31,305 bases of DNA. It comes from Bacteroidales bacterium. Lineage in GTDB: Bacteria; Bacteroidota; Bacteroidia; Bacteroidales; Muribaculaceae. Positions within the stretch are counted from its first letter, which is position 1. Every line of letters starts with the position of its first letter. This document shows, piece after piece, positions 7,526-16,248 of this stretch. Below the pieces are notes generated by a model, which made no database searches, was not told where the DNA came from, and worked only from the letters and a program-made list of their open reading frames with translations. The stretch spans positions 1 through 31,305 of the forward strand of contig CAAFXX010000031.1 of assembly GCA_900767075.1 (NCBI GenBank), written 5' to 3'. A program made the translations under genes and the position numbers.

Positions 7526-10500
7526 TCAGCAACCTTTGCCGCAGAGTACGGCTAAATTGCAATAGGTGCATGCATCGGATTTCTGTGCCGGCATGAAGGG
7601 TGTCTCCTTGTCGAAGATTGATGAGAGCATGGCGTCGAGGTTTTGGGTGAATTCCTCCTGATGCTGCTTGTATCCAGCCACAGGTTCCCTCTCTATGACC
7701 GGGATGGTTTCACCCTGCCGTTCAATCCTCTCCGTCTCATAGATGGAAAGGCGCACGTCTCCTCGACAACGCGGACTTTTAGGGTCGCGTTCCATCACAT
7801 TGGCATAGAGCATGAGCTGCAGGAGATTCTCGGCGTCAACGCTGCCGTCGAACACGCGCGACATATCGACAGCCTTTACCTTTCCCAGACCTGTCTTGTA
7901 ATCGACAATGCGGTATTGTTCCGAGGCTTTGCCGAAGTTTATGATGTCGAGCCGGTCGATCGCGTATTTCATGAAAACGCTTGCATCCTCGGTCTCGTTT
8001 ATTTTGAAATTCCAGGGTATTCTGCCCTTTATCTCGCCGCCCACAAGCCCGATCGGTGCCAGAGTGCGGTCGTAAACCATAATCTCACGCACGCGGCCCT
8101 TGATATGTTCCTCCTGCAGGAGCGCGGCGCCCGTTAGCGGACGGGCGGAAGCCTCCGGACTTTCTGCCGGAATATGAAAATGCTCGATATTTATGGCGCG
8201 GCGTATCAAAACAGACAGCAATTCATCGTTCCGGGAAATGGAATCGATGGTTGCGGTGTCGAGTACGATTGGCTTGTCGAGATATCGGTTTCGTTTGTCT
8301 TCCGGGAAATAGGCTTCGAGCATGACCCGATGGATGATATTGCCCATCGTGGCAGGATCTATATACACGCTCTCCTGAGGTGAATCAGCCTTGATGCCTA
8401 CAATCGCCTCATAATAAAACCGGACAGGGCATGAAGCATATTTCTTAAGTACGGAAGCTGAGAGGTGACGCTTTGAATCCGGTCGGAGGAAAGCGTTCAG
8501 TTTCTCCATCACGGCATCCGTCTTCGGAATAGCCCCGGTCGGTGAAACTCGCTCCGAGAGGCGGAAGCGGTATGATTCTTCTTTCAATACCCCCTTTGCA
8601 TAGAGATGACGGAGCTGCTGGATATAACGCGAGACGGTGCCGCTGCGCATTCCTTCGCCGCTGCGGGCGTCGTAGACCATCGCCACGCCGTCGGCTCGCG
8701 AGATCATTCTGTAGAAATAATATGAGAAAAGATCTTCCTGATAGCTTGAATAGGGTAGTCCATAGCCATGACGCAGGGCGTCGGGAATGAACGTGCGCTT
8801 GCGCGACCGCATAGGCATCACGCGGTCGTTCATCGACAGGATTATGACATAATCGAAATCAAGCGCACGCGTCTCAAGCAATCCCATTACCTGAAGCCCC
8901 TCCAGCGGCATTCCCTCGAAAGAGACGGTCTCGCCGGCAAGAAGTTTGTCGATCATTGTAAAGACTCCATCGGTGTGCATTTCTATGTTGTGGCGCGAAG
9001 CCGCCGTCACCAATCGCCGCAGGGCGTCGCGATAAGCCTCGATATGCTCGCGGTCGATATTTCTCTTTACGATTGTTCCGTCGGCATTTACTAATTCCGC
9101 GCTGACATTAAGTAGAATGTCGTCAATATATGCGGCTGTGTCGGCGAGCCCGGCATTTTTCGGCAATTTTCTCAACAACCAGGCTGCTTTTTCCGACACT
9201 TTTGATATTTCACTGAGCGGAATCAGCAACGTGTGCCGTCCGGTTATCATTTCGGTTAGCCTGGAAACGGTCGATGTCCCCAACATCGTATGACAGAAAG
9301 GGTGTGCCAGGAACATCTTAAGGTCATCGAAATAATATGCAGCCTCATCGCTCCCTTTGCCCGGATTGTCTTTTTGAAAGCGCATTCCGGCACGTAGCTT
9401 GCGAAGATGGGCGATAAATGAAGCGACGGAGGTGAGCCGCAGAGGATAGCCCATGGTGATATTTACCTTTTCTATTTCCGGCAGCCCATAGATAAGTGGC
9501 ATCAGCATTGATTCATCGGGCAGTACCACCGCCACGCGGGCATCAAGCAATGGCGCGTCACCTTCTTTCTCGATAAACTTGCGCAGGATATCGCCGGCGA
9601 TTTTAGCTTGCCCTGAATTAGAGGGAGAGGCTATCGCCCTCATGATTTCCGGCATTTTTGACCTGCGGTTTAGCTCTATGTAAGGTTGCGCCCAATCGGG
9701 AGAGGGAAAATTTTTCTTGTTATATTTCAGAAAAGAGGTGGCGTCGTTCCTGTCCTGACCCAGCACAGGTCCTGTCGCGTCCCAGAAAAATTCAGCGAAA
9801 GCTCCCTTGATTCCGGGTTCGGAATCGAGCGACAGGAGGGTGTCGAAGATTCTGGCTTCTGCCGTGGAGAGCGCGTTGAAACCTACCATCACTATCTTTT
9901 TCCACGGCAGAATATCCTTGCCGTGAGTCTCCAGGTTATCGAGCGCAAGCCGGTAGGCGCCTCCCGGCATACACAATCCCTCGGCGTCGAGTTCCTCAGT
10001 GAGACCGTGATATAGGGGAAGCAATTGCTGCCAGAGGTGCATGAAGCGGGCTTTGGTCTCGTTCTTCTCAAGCGGCTCGTGCTCCTCTCGCGGAACGAGC
10101 TTTTTCCAGAAACTCTCCACCTCCGCCATTGAGACGTGATAGCCGAAATAGCGTTCGAGCAGCTCTTTCTGGGTTTGAGTCAGAAAGTTGGATGCGATTT
10201 CCCGGTAATCTTTCACATTCTTGAAAATGGCTTCGGGATCGACACAATACTGATCCACTTCGTTGAAGTCGGAAATAATAGTCTCGCCCCAGCTTCTGAA
10301 AGAATCGAAATCAAGCAGTTTATGAAGACTTCCCACGCCCTCTTCCCGGCCTCTAAGACGGCAATAAACATTATAAAGACGGAAAAGCATGTCGATGCGG
10401 GAATCGATGCATTTCCCCGAAAGGCACTCCACGAAATCGGCAATTGCCATAACGCGTGGAGCGAGCACAGGCTTGTCGCCAAGCGTTTCCCGCAGGCGCC

Positions 10501-10633
10501 GCAGGAAAAACGTGCCTGCACGTTTGTTGGGCAATACAAAGCAGAATTGTGATAAATCGCCGAAATTGTCGCTGTAAGCTTTTGCAACAGATCCGAGGAA
10601 TGTTGAGGCTATATTTCGATTTTTTTCGTCCAT
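7526..10633 (-). CDS. AddB-like exonuclease, PD-(D/E)XK family
   Basis: This 1035-residue protein resembles the AddB/RexB subunit of double-strand-break-processing helicase-nucleases. The N-terminal half is an inactivated-helicase-like region (FVLPNKRAGTFFLRRL near residue 31, where a Walker A would be, without a GKT core). The C-terminal third is a RecB-type nuclease: a YASCPVRFYYE segment (first cluster cysteine), GNIIHRVM (His), and YRIVDYKTG with Asp911 and Lys913 as catalytic residues. The tail CTYCNLAVLC (Cys1022, 1025 and 1031) has the C-x2-C-x5-C spacing of the AddB 4Fe-4S cluster. The expected partner AddA (UvrD-like helicase) is not in the window, so it may be encoded elsewhere. The gene is divergent from holB across 146 bp. 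The start ATG at 10633 is preceded closely by a TATTTTTG box, so its mRNA may be nearly leaderless. Confidence 0.85.
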   Translation of the reverse strand: MDEKNRNIASTFLGSVAKAYSDNFGDLSQFCFVLPNKRAGTFFLRRLRETLGDKPVLAPRVMAIADFVECLSGKCIDSRIDMLFRLYNVYCRLRGREEGVGSLHKLLDFDSFRSWGETIISDFNEVDQYCVDPEAIFKNVKDYREIASNFLTQTQKELLERYFGYHVSMAEVESFWKKLVPREEHEPLEKNETKARFMHLWQQLLPLYHGLTEELDAEGLCMPGGAYRLALDNLETHGKDILPWKKIVMVGFNALSTAEARIFDTLLSLDSEPGIKGAFAEFFWDATGPVLGQDRNDATSFLKYNKKNFPSPDWAQPYIELNRRSKMPEIMRAIASPSNSGQAKIAGDILRKFIEKEGDAPLLDARVAVVLPDESMLMPLIYGLPEIEKVNITMGYPLRLTSVASFIAHLRKLRAGMRFQKDNPGKGSDEAAYYFDDLKMFLAHPFCHTMLGTSTVSRLTEMITGRHTLLIPLSEISKVSEKAAWLLRKLPKNAGLADTAAYIDDILLNVSAELVNADGTIVKRNIDREHIEAYRDALRRLVTAASRHNIEMHTDGVFTMIDKLLAGETVSFEGMPLEGLQVMGLLETRALDFDYVIILSMNDRVMPMRSRKRTFIPDALRHGYGLPYSSYQEDLFSYYFYRMISRADGVAMVYDARSGEGMRSGTVSRYIQQLRHLYAKGVLKEESYRFRLSERVSPTGAIPKTDAVMEKLNAFLRPDSKRHLSASVLKKYASCPVRFYYEAIVGIKADSPQESVYIDPATMGNIIHRVMLEAYFPEDKRNRYLDKPIVLDTATIDSISRNDELLSVLIRRAINIEHFHIPAESPEASARPLTGAALLQEEHIKGRVREIMVYDRTLAPIGLVGGEIKGRIPWNFKINETEDASVFMKYAIDRLDIINFGKASEQYRIVDYKTGLGKVKAVDMSRVFDGSVDAENLLQLMLYANVMERDPKSPRCRGDVRLSIYETERIERQGETIPVIEREPVAGYKQHQEEFTQNLDAMLSSIFDKETPFMPAQKSDACTYCNLAVLCGKGC

Positions 10634-10654
10634 GATGCAAAAATAAACATAAAA

Positions 10655-10686
10655 ATTGAAAATCTTAAGAAAATAGATTATATTTG
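10655..10686 (+). promoter_or_regulatory. Predicted promoter of holB
   Basis: ATTG at 10655-10658, then 20 bp, then TATATTTG at 10679-10686, a full match to the Bacteroidota -7 consensus. Because the longest ORF's first ATG (10684) lies inside this box, translation cannot start there; this supports the start at 10780. Confidence 0.65.
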
Positions 10687-10779
10687 CATTTCAAGCGGTC
10701 ACGATTCTCAAGCGCTTTTGGATTCGTGTCAGAGCACCTGATGAATTTATTAAAACCGCAGGCTGCAATTAAGGTAAAA

Positions 10780-11913
10780 ATGAAATTCTCAGATATTCCC
10801 GGACATCAACATGTAAAAGAATCGCTGACGCGCCTTGCTGACAGCGACCGCATTCCGCATGCCATCATGCTTTGCGGACCATCGGGAATAGGCAAGATGG
10901 CGGTGGCGCGCGCCTTCTCTAATTACGTGCATTGCCGTAACCGCCGTAACGGCGAGCCCTGCGGGGAATGCCCCGATTGTCTGCAACATAAGAATTTCAA
11001 CCATCCCGACGTACATTTCAGTTATCCTATCGTAAAGAGCGAGAAGCTTAAACGCTATGTGTCGGCAGATGAGATCGACCATTGGAAGGAGATGCTGCGG
11101 AAATATCCGTCGATGCCTCTCGAGCGGTGGCTCGAGATCATCGAGGCTGGCAACGCACAGCCGGTAATCCACGTGGATGAGGCGGAATATATAATACGTC
11201 ACGAATCATTTGCCCCGTTTTCATCCAAATACAAGTTTTTCATCATATGGCTTCCGGAGCGACTGCGTCCGGAGGCAGCCAACGGTCTGCTGAAAGTAAT
11301 CGAGGAGCCTACCGAGGGCACGGTGTTCATATTGGTGTCTGATGAGGAGGATAAAGTGCTTCCAACGATATCCTCGCGTACGCAGCGCTTCAATATGGGA
11401 ACCCTTACGCCCGAAGATATTGCCGGTTATCTCAGAAACCGCTACGGGGTGTCGGAATATGAGGCCCCGGATCTGGCTCGAATCTGTGGAGGATTGATTT
11501 CGCGTGCTGATGAACTCGGACAGCATTCAGGCGAGAACCGTGAGTTTGAAAGCCTTTTCCGCGAGATCATGCGGGCGTCGTACGGTAAAAAACTCGGTCT
11601 GCTCAGGACGATAGGAGACAAAGCCGCTTCGTTCGGCAGGGAGAAACTGATTCGTTTCATGCGGTATATGGGAAGGATGGTCAGGGAGAATTTCATCTAC
11701 AACATGCGCATGCCCATGCTTCAGACCATGACGCGTGATGAGGATGAGTTCGCAAAACGATTCTCTCCGTTTATCAATCACTGCAATGTGGAGGCGATTA
11801 TGCACCAGATCGAACGTGCCGAGATCGATATAGCAAGGAATGCCAATGCGAAAGTGGTGCTCTTCGACTTCTTCCTGCTGTTGATTCCGCAGCTTCACAA
11901 GAAGGCGACCTGA
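10780..11913 (+). CDS. holB: DNA polymerase III delta' subunit
   Basis: Delta' is the clamp-loader subunit that helps place the sliding clamp on primed DNA in the cytoplasm. From the ATG at 10780 the protein is 377 residues, a normal length. It starts MKFSDIPGHQHVKESL, the family's usual beginning. It has a Walker A-like GPSGIGKM (33-40), a four-cysteine zinc module (Cys52, 61, 64 and 67 in CRNRRNGEPCGECPDC), a VDEAEYI Walker B region, the conserved AANGLLKVIEEP and an SRTQRF sensor segment. A fairly intact P-loop is more common outside the enterobacteria. Starts at 10684 and 10741 are in frame, but the first overlaps the promoter and neither extension looks conserved. About 108 bp separate it from the next gene, with only short GC hairpins lacking a T-run between them. 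Confidence 0.9.
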   Translation: MKFSDIPGHQHVKESLTRLADSDRIPHAIMLCGPSGIGKMAVARAFSNYVHCRNRRNGEPCGECPDCLQHKNFNHPDVHFSYPIVKSEKLKRYVSADEIDHWKEMLRKYPSMPLERWLEIIEAGNAQPVIHVDEAEYIIRHESFAPFSSKYKFFIIWLPERLRPEAANGLLKVIEEPTEGTVFILVSDEEDKVLPTISSRTQRFNMGTLTPEDIAGYLRNRYGVSEYEAPDLARICGGLISRADELGQHSGENREFESLFREIMRASYGKKLGLLRTIGDKAASFGREKLIRFMRYMGRMVRENFIYNMRMPMLQTMTRDEDEFAKRFSPFINHCNVEAIMHQIERAEIDIARNANAKVVLFDFFLLLIPQLHKKAT

Positions 11914-12021
11914 GGAATCCCTTCCGGAAAGCTTGAACATGCGCAGTCCCGAGAGGGACGGATAATAAAGAAAATATAATTATATAACTCATAAATAACC
12001 AGAAAGAAACTGTAAGATTTT

Positions 12022-12924
12022 ATGAAACCTACACTGTTTATTCTTGCCGCAGGCATGGGCAGCCGTTACGGCGGCCTCAAGCAGCTCGACGGTCTCGGTC
12101 CTTCAGGCGAGACAATAATGGATTATTCCGTTTATGACGCTCTTCGTGCCGGATTCGGCAAAATCGTTTTCGTTATCCGTAAGGATTTCGAGCAGGAATT
12201 CCGCGATAAGATTATTTCCAAATATGAAGGTCATGTTTCCGTGGATGTAGTTTTCCAGGATATCAAAAACATCCCGGCAGGCTATTCCGTAAATCCAGAG
12301 CGCACAAAACCCTGGGGCACCAACCATGCCGTGCTCATGGGCAAGAGTGTGATCAAGGAACCTTTCGGAGTGATAAACGCCGACGACTATTACGGCGCTG
12401 AGTCATTCAAACTGCTTGCCGATTTCCTCCGCTCTGTAGAGGGTAAGAAGAACTGCTACTGCATGATCGGCTTCAACATCGAGAACACCCTTTCGGAGAA
12501 CGGCGGTGTTTCACGCGGTCTCTGCGAGGTAGACGCCAACGGTTTTCTTTCGGGCGTGACCGAGTGTCACGGCATTCAGCGCAAGGACGGAGCCCTCATC
12601 CAGATTGTGGAAGGTGAGGAAGTGCCTTTCCCCGAGGATGCAAATGTATCGATGAACATGTGGGGCTTCACTCCCGATTATTTCGATTACTCGGAAAAGG
12701 CATTTATCAAATTCCTTGATGAGAATCACAGCGCCCTCAAGACAGAATTCTATATCCCGACAGTGGTCAACGACCTCATCAACGACGGAACGGTCACACT
12801 TAAAGTAATCGGAACGCCTTCGAAATGGTTTGGTGTGACATATGCCGCCGACCGTCCGGCGACTGTGGCTCAGTTCCGGAAACTTGTTGACGAAGGCGTT
12901 TATCCCACCCCCCTCTTTAAATAA
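12022..12924 (+). CDS. Sugar-1-phosphate nucleotidyltransferase-type protein
   Basis: This 300-residue protein has a GT-A/Rossmann nucleotidyltransferase fold. The nucleotide-binding signature is at residues 8-20 (LAAGMGSRYGGLK), with the G-x-G-S-R turn and the distal lysine. KPWGTNHAV (96-104) fits the base/sugar-binding loop, and GVINADDYYG (116-125) supplies the acidic pair for Mg2+. The family activates a sugar phosphate with an NTP to an NDP-sugar; the sugar and nucleotide cannot be told from sequence. It lies 8 nt before galE on the same strand, so an operon supplying nucleotide sugars for surface polysaccharide is likely. It is shorter and more divergent than RmlA or GalU, so neither symbol is assigned. 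No clear TAnnTTTG box is seen upstream. Confidence 0.8.
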   Translation: MKPTLFILAAGMGSRYGGLKQLDGLGPSGETIMDYSVYDALRAGFGKIVFVIRKDFEQEFRDKIISKYEGHVSVDVVFQDIKNIPAGYSVNPERTKPWGTNHAVLMGKSVIKEPFGVINADDYYGAESFKLLADFLRSVEGKKNCYCMIGFNIENTLSENGGVSRGLCEVDANGFLSGVTECHGIQRKDGALIQIVEGEEVPFPEDANVSMNMWGFTPDYFDYSEKAFIKFLDENHSALKTEFYIPTVVNDLINDGTVTLKVIGTPSKWFGVTYAADRPATVAQFRKLVDEGVYPTPLFK

Positions 12925-12932
12925 TTAAGATC

Positions 12933-13958
12933 ATGAAAGAGAAAATTCTTGTGACCGGCGGTACGGGCTATATCGGCTCGCATACAGTGGTAGAGCTTCA
13001 GAATGCCGGATATGAGGTGGTGATCATCGACAATCTGTCGAACTCCAACATCGAGGTGCTCGACGGCATCGAGGCAATCTCGGGCAAGCGCCCTGTGTTC
13101 GTGAAGGGCGACTGCACGGATCTCGCCGCGCTGAGAAAACTGTTCGAGGATAATCCCGGCATCAAGGGCATAATTAATTTCGCGGCTTCGAAGGCTGTGG
13201 GCGAATCGGTTGAGAAACCTCTCCTCTATTACCGCAACAACCTCAACACGCTGATGAACCTGCTTGACCTCATGCCTGAGTTCGGTGTAAAGGGCATAGT
13301 GTTCTCATCGTCGTGTACGGTGTACGGCGAGCCCGACAAGAATCCTATCGATGAGTCGGCGCCGATCAAGCCCGCGACATCGCCTTACGGAAACACCAAG
13401 CAGATTTCGGAAGAGATTATCGAGGACTACATCAACTCGGGAGCTCCGATCAAGGCAATCCTTCTCCGCTATTTCAACCCGATCGGCGCGCATCCCTCGG
13501 CATGCATCGGAGAGCTTCCTCTCGGAGTGCCGCAGAATCTCGTCCCTTATCTGACCCAGACAGCCGCCGGCATCCGCAAGGAGCTTACCGTTTTCGGTGA
13601 TGACTACGATACACCTGACGGCAGCTGCATACGCGACTATATAGACGTCGTGGATCTCGCCAAGGCTCATGTCATAGCTATGGAGCGTATGCTCTCGCGC
13701 GACGACAAGGACGCAGTGGAAATCTTCAATCTCGGTACGGGCAGAGGACTTTCGGTGCTCGAGCTCATCAATTCGTTCGAGCGCGCCACGGGCGTCCCGG
13801 TTCCCCACAAGATCGGTCCGCGCCGCGCCGGCGACATAGAGAAGATTTGGGCTGACCCGAAAAAGGCTAACGAGGATTTAGGCTGGAAAGCCGATACTCC
13901 CATCGACGACACAATGCGCAACGCCTGGAAATGGCAGTGCAAGGTATCGAATAAGTAA
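12933..13958 (+). CDS. galE: UDP-glucose 4-epimerase
   Basis: GalE interconverts UDP-glucose and UDP-galactose in the cytoplasm using bound NAD+, for galactose use and glycan precursors. The 341-residue length is typical of the family. The N-terminal Rossmann motif GGTGYIG spans residues 9-15. The catalytic serine region SSSCTVYGEP is at 125-134 and the YxxxK pair is Tyr152/Lys156 in SPYGNTK. FNPIGAHPS and the C-terminal FNLGTGRGLSVLEL are the family's substrate-binding segments. It follows the nucleotidyltransferase by 8 nt and is closed by a strong hairpin about 35 nt downstream, so the two genes form a short operon. Confidence 0.95.
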   Translation: MKEKILVTGGTGYIGSHTVVELQNAGYEVVIIDNLSNSNIEVLDGIEAISGKRPVFVKGDCTDLAALRKLFEDNPGIKGIINFAASKAVGESVEKPLLYYRNNLNTLMNLLDLMPEFGVKGIVFSSSCTVYGEPDKNPIDESAPIKPATSPYGNTKQISEEIIEDYINSGAPIKAILLRYFNPIGAHPSACIGELPLGVPQNLVPYLTQTAAGIRKELTVFGDDYDTPDGSCIRDYIDVVDLAKAHVIAMERMLSRDDKDAVEIFNLGTGRGLSVLELINSFERATGVPVPHKIGPRRAGDIEKIWADPKKANEDLGWKADTPIDDTMRNAWKWQCKVSNK

Positions 13959-13991
13959 GATTGTCACGGCAGTCTGCCGAATGTCCTGAAT

Positions 13992-14030
13992 AATGAAGGC
14001 CGCTTCAGAAAATCTGAGGCGGTCTTCGTT
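13992..14030 (+). terminator. Terminator after galE
   Basis: An 18-bp stem (13992-14009 with 14013-14030, including a few G-U pairs) encloses an AAA loop. The downstream T-run is poor (TTCGTTATT), so it may work with other factors or act as a 3'-end stabiliser. Confidence 0.6.
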
Positions 14031-14115
14031 ATTAAGGAGTTATGATTTATTTGCAAGGGTTTTATACATCAGCGGGAGAAGGAGAGGAAGGAAACATAAT
14101 GTTTCTCGTCTTGAC

Positions 14116-14150
14116 AAAAAAAGAGCGGCTGTCAGATAGCAGTCGTTCTT
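14116..14150 (-). terminator. Terminator after the leftward ECF sigma gene
   Basis: The stem AAGAGCGGCTG (14121-14131) pairs with CAGTCGTTCTT (14140-14150) around an 8-nt loop. On the minus strand it is followed by a run of seven T. It starts about 20 nt past the sigma stop codon. Confidence 0.8.
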
Positions 14151-14171
14151 TTCGTAACATTACAGGGGAGA

Positions 14172-14678
14172 TCAGCGATAATCCTTGAGGATTTCGCGTA
14201 AGCGTTTGCGAGTGAAGAATATACGGCTTTTGACCGTACCCAGGGGCATTCCAAGACGTTCTGAAATTTCTTCATACTTGTAGCCTGCCACGTGCATGGA
14301 GAAAGGCTGGCGATAGTCAGAAGGGAATTTGGAGATAATCAGGGAAATTTCGTTCACAGCATAAGCGCCGTCAGGGGTGGTGAGCCCGGAGTCCTGGCAC
14401 AAGTTTACATGGTAGAGGTTTTCAGTACAATCCACCGTAGTGTTCTCGCGCACGTTCTTACGGTAGTTGTTGATGAAAATGTTGCGCATGATTGTCATCA
14501 TCCAGCCTTTAAGGTTTGTGTCTTCCACAAACTTTTCCTCATTTTTAAGCGCTTTGAGGGTCGTGTCCTGGACGAGATCTTGCGCTTCCTCCGGATTAGA
14601 CGTCAATTTAAGCGCAAAGGACATAAGATTCCTCTGCATGCCTATTACTGATGTCTTGAAGGTGTTTTCGGTACTCAT
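14172..14678 (-). CDS. ECF-type RNA polymerase sigma factor (paralogue A)
   Basis: This 168-residue sigma-70 family factor has only regions 2 and 4. Region 2 (about 10-80) includes EEAQDLVQDTTLKAL and the core-binding/-10 helix GWMMTIMRNIFINNYR. Region 4 (about 115-165) has the helix-turn-helix YKYEEISERLGMPLGTVKSRIF followed by RKRL. It directs RNA polymerase to a regulon that cannot be named here. No anti-sigma factor is adjacent. It matches a widespread Bacteroidales ECF type found without an anti-sigma partner, so control is probably transcriptional. A second copy of identical length at 20260-20766 matches at about 100 of 168 positions without gaps. The gene has its own promoter and terminator, so it is monocistronic. 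Confidence 0.92.
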   Translation of the reverse strand: MSTENTFKTSVIGMQRNLMSFALKLTSNPEEAQDLVQDTTLKALKNEEKFVEDTNLKGWMMTIMRNIFINNYRKNVRENTTVDCTENLYHVNLCQDSGLTTPDGAYAVNEISLIISKFPSDYRQPFSMHVAGYKYEEISERLGMPLGTVKSRIFFTRKRLREILKDYR

Positions 14679-14755
14679 CGGGTTGAAAATTAGGGAATGA
14701 TTTTTGTTATATAAGTTAAGTTAGCTATAAATTAGTTGACTCTTTATATTGCTGT

Positions 14756-14786
14756 CAAAGTTATAAAATATTATCCATAGATGCAA
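14756..14786 (-). promoter_or_regulatory. Predicted promoter of ECF sigma paralogue A
   Basis: On the minus strand TTG (14786-14784), 20 bp, then TAACTTTG (14763-14756) fits the TTTG/TAnnTTTG pattern. The leader would be about 70 nt. The -33 lies within AAGGTTGCAT (14781-14790), a 10-mer also found before the other sigma gene. Confidence 0.6.
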
Positions 14787-14870
14787 CCTTATTTGAAAAA
14801 ATTTTTTTAAATCGTTTGAAATTTTTTGTAGAACATAGGATAAACTATTGAATTAGTTTAAACAACCTCT

Positions 14871-14914
14871 ATATAAAAGCGGGTTTCGAAAATTTTCGAA
14901 ACCCGCTTTTATAT
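14871..14914 (-). terminator. 44-bp perfect palindrome, terminator of the coaX-lptC operon
   Basis: ATATAAAAGCGGGTTTCGAAAA is followed by its exact reverse complement, with no loop bases. It begins 10 nt past the stop at 14924. In RNA the inner AAAA/TTTT would open as the loop, leaving a GC-rich stem followed by TTTTATAT. It reads identically on both strands, so it could also stop transcription coming from the left. Confidence 0.85.
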
Positions 14915-14923
14915 GGGTGATGA

Positions 14924-16204
14924 TCAATCTTCCTCCGCTTTGATCGGTGTTATCTTGACGAGCCTGATTCGTGTGGTCGACATCTTGAGAATTGTGAAAT
15001 TCAGGTTGTCGATGTCGAACGATTCACCCTCTTTAGGAAGCACCTGAAGGTTCTCGATGATATAGCCGGCAAGCGTGTGGTATTCCTCGCTTTCGCGAAT
15101 GTCGAGACCGAATTCCTCGTTTATTGCCGATATTTCGATACGACCGGAAAACTCGAAGCTTCCGTCGGCAAGCCTGCGTGCCACGAGACGCTTGCGGTCG
15201 TGCTCATCCTCGATCTCTCCGAAAATTTCTTCCACAAGATCCTCGAGTGTTACGAGTCCTGCTGTCCCGCCGAATTCGTCAACCACGATCACGAGACTTT
15301 TCTTTTCCGCCATCATACGGCGCATCATCACGTTGGCAAGCATCGTCTCAGGCGTGAATATGACAGGCTTGATGCGTTTGCGCCAGTCGTTAGATGTGTC
15401 GAAAAGCTCCGAGATATGTATGTAGCCCATGATATCGTCGATATCCTCCTTATATACCACCACTTTCGAGAGTCCGGTGGCGATGAAAACTTTCATCAGC
15501 TCGTCGCGGGTGGTGCCCTCGATGGGAACGGCGGTTATCTCGTTTCTCGGAATCATGCACTTAGATATGGGGGTATCCTTGAAGTCGATCGCCTTTCGGA
15601 AGATCTTCACCTCGTTCTCGACGGTTTTCTTGTCCTTCCGTTCCTCCATTGAATGCTGGATGTAGTCGTCAAGCTCCTCCATGGTGAGGCGTGTGTCGGC
15701 GTCAGCCTCGCTCTTGAGTCCGAACAGACGCATCAGTCCCTTGGAGATCAGCGACACAAACCAAGACACCGGATACAATACAAGGTAGATCAGGTAGAGC
15801 GGCAGCGCCAGGACGCGCATCATGAAATTGGGGTTGATGCGGAAGGTGGTCTTGGGCAGAAACTCGCCGGTGATCAGTATGATTCCGGTCGAGAGGACAG
15901 TATTGGAGATCAGGGTGAGGGCGTCGTTGTTGTGGAACCACTGCTCGAACATAGGGTTGACTATCGCCGAGAAGGCGATACCGTAGATTACGAGGACAAC
16001 GTTGTTGCCGACAAGGAGCGTGCTGATGAACATGTCCTCATGCCGGGAGAAACCGCGGATTATACGGTCGACCACACCGCCGCGCGCGGCGTCGATCTCC
16101 ATCCTCACCTTGTTGCTTTGCACGAAAGCTATCTCAGAGCCTGAAAATAGCCCGGAGAACACGATGGCGACGATTGTTATGACAATGGCTGAAGTTAAGT
16201 CCAT
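14924..16204 (-). CDS. HlyC/CorC (CNNM)-family membrane protein with CBS pair
   Basis: This 426-residue inner-membrane protein has three parts. An N-terminal CNNM/DUF21 domain has about four hydrophobic segments (about 4-25, 60-85, 95-115 and 128-155), with the family's SGSEIAF and GEFLPK motifs. A CBS-domain pair lies at about 205-325 (CMIPRNEITAVP, then VIVVDEFGGTAGLVTLEDLVEEIFGEIEDEHD). A C-terminal CorC/HlyC domain lies at about 335-420. Relatives bind adenine nucleotides with the CBS pair and are linked to Mg2+/Co2+ efflux; in gliding Bacteroidota a homologue is called GldE. The haemolysin name is historical. It is the last gene of the operon, 44 nt after lptC, and a 44-bp palindrome follows. 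Its pairing with LptC suggests an envelope role, which is inference. Confidence 0.9.
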   Translation of the reverse strand: MDLTSAIVITIVAIVFSGLFSGSEIAFVQSNKVRMEIDAARGGVVDRIIRGFSRHEDMFISTLLVGNNVVLVIYGIAFSAIVNPMFEQWFHNNDALTLISNTVLSTGIILITGEFLPKTTFRINPNFMMRVLALPLYLIYLVLYPVSWFVSLISKGLMRLFGLKSEADADTRLTMEELDDYIQHSMEERKDKKTVENEVKIFRKAIDFKDTPISKCMIPRNEITAVPIEGTTRDELMKVFIATGLSKVVVYKEDIDDIMGYIHISELFDTSNDWRKRIKPVIFTPETMLANVMMRRMMAEKKSLVIVVDEFGGTAGLVTLEDLVEEIFGEIEDEHDRKRLVARRLADGSFEFSGRIEISAINEEFGLDIRESEEYHTLAGYIIENLQVLPKEGESFDIDNLNFTILKMSTTRIRLVKITPIKAEED

Positions 16205-16248
16205 ATATACCTTATATTATAGCCGCCTGCTGTCAGGCAGCCGATATT

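Noticed and set aside
14091..14105. Near-palindrome GAAACAT-A-ATGTTTC
   Set aside because: Short arms, between two terminators and far from any promoter; no role can be supported.
14704..14716. 13-bp match TTGTTATATAAGT shared with 20162-20174 near both sigma genes
   Set aside because: It lies in opposite orientation relative to the two genes and is AT-rich, so chance is likely.
16225..16238. GCCTG-CTGT-CAGGC hairpin between lptC and the CBS-protein gene
   Set aside because: Only 5 bp with no T-run; too weak to call an attenuator.
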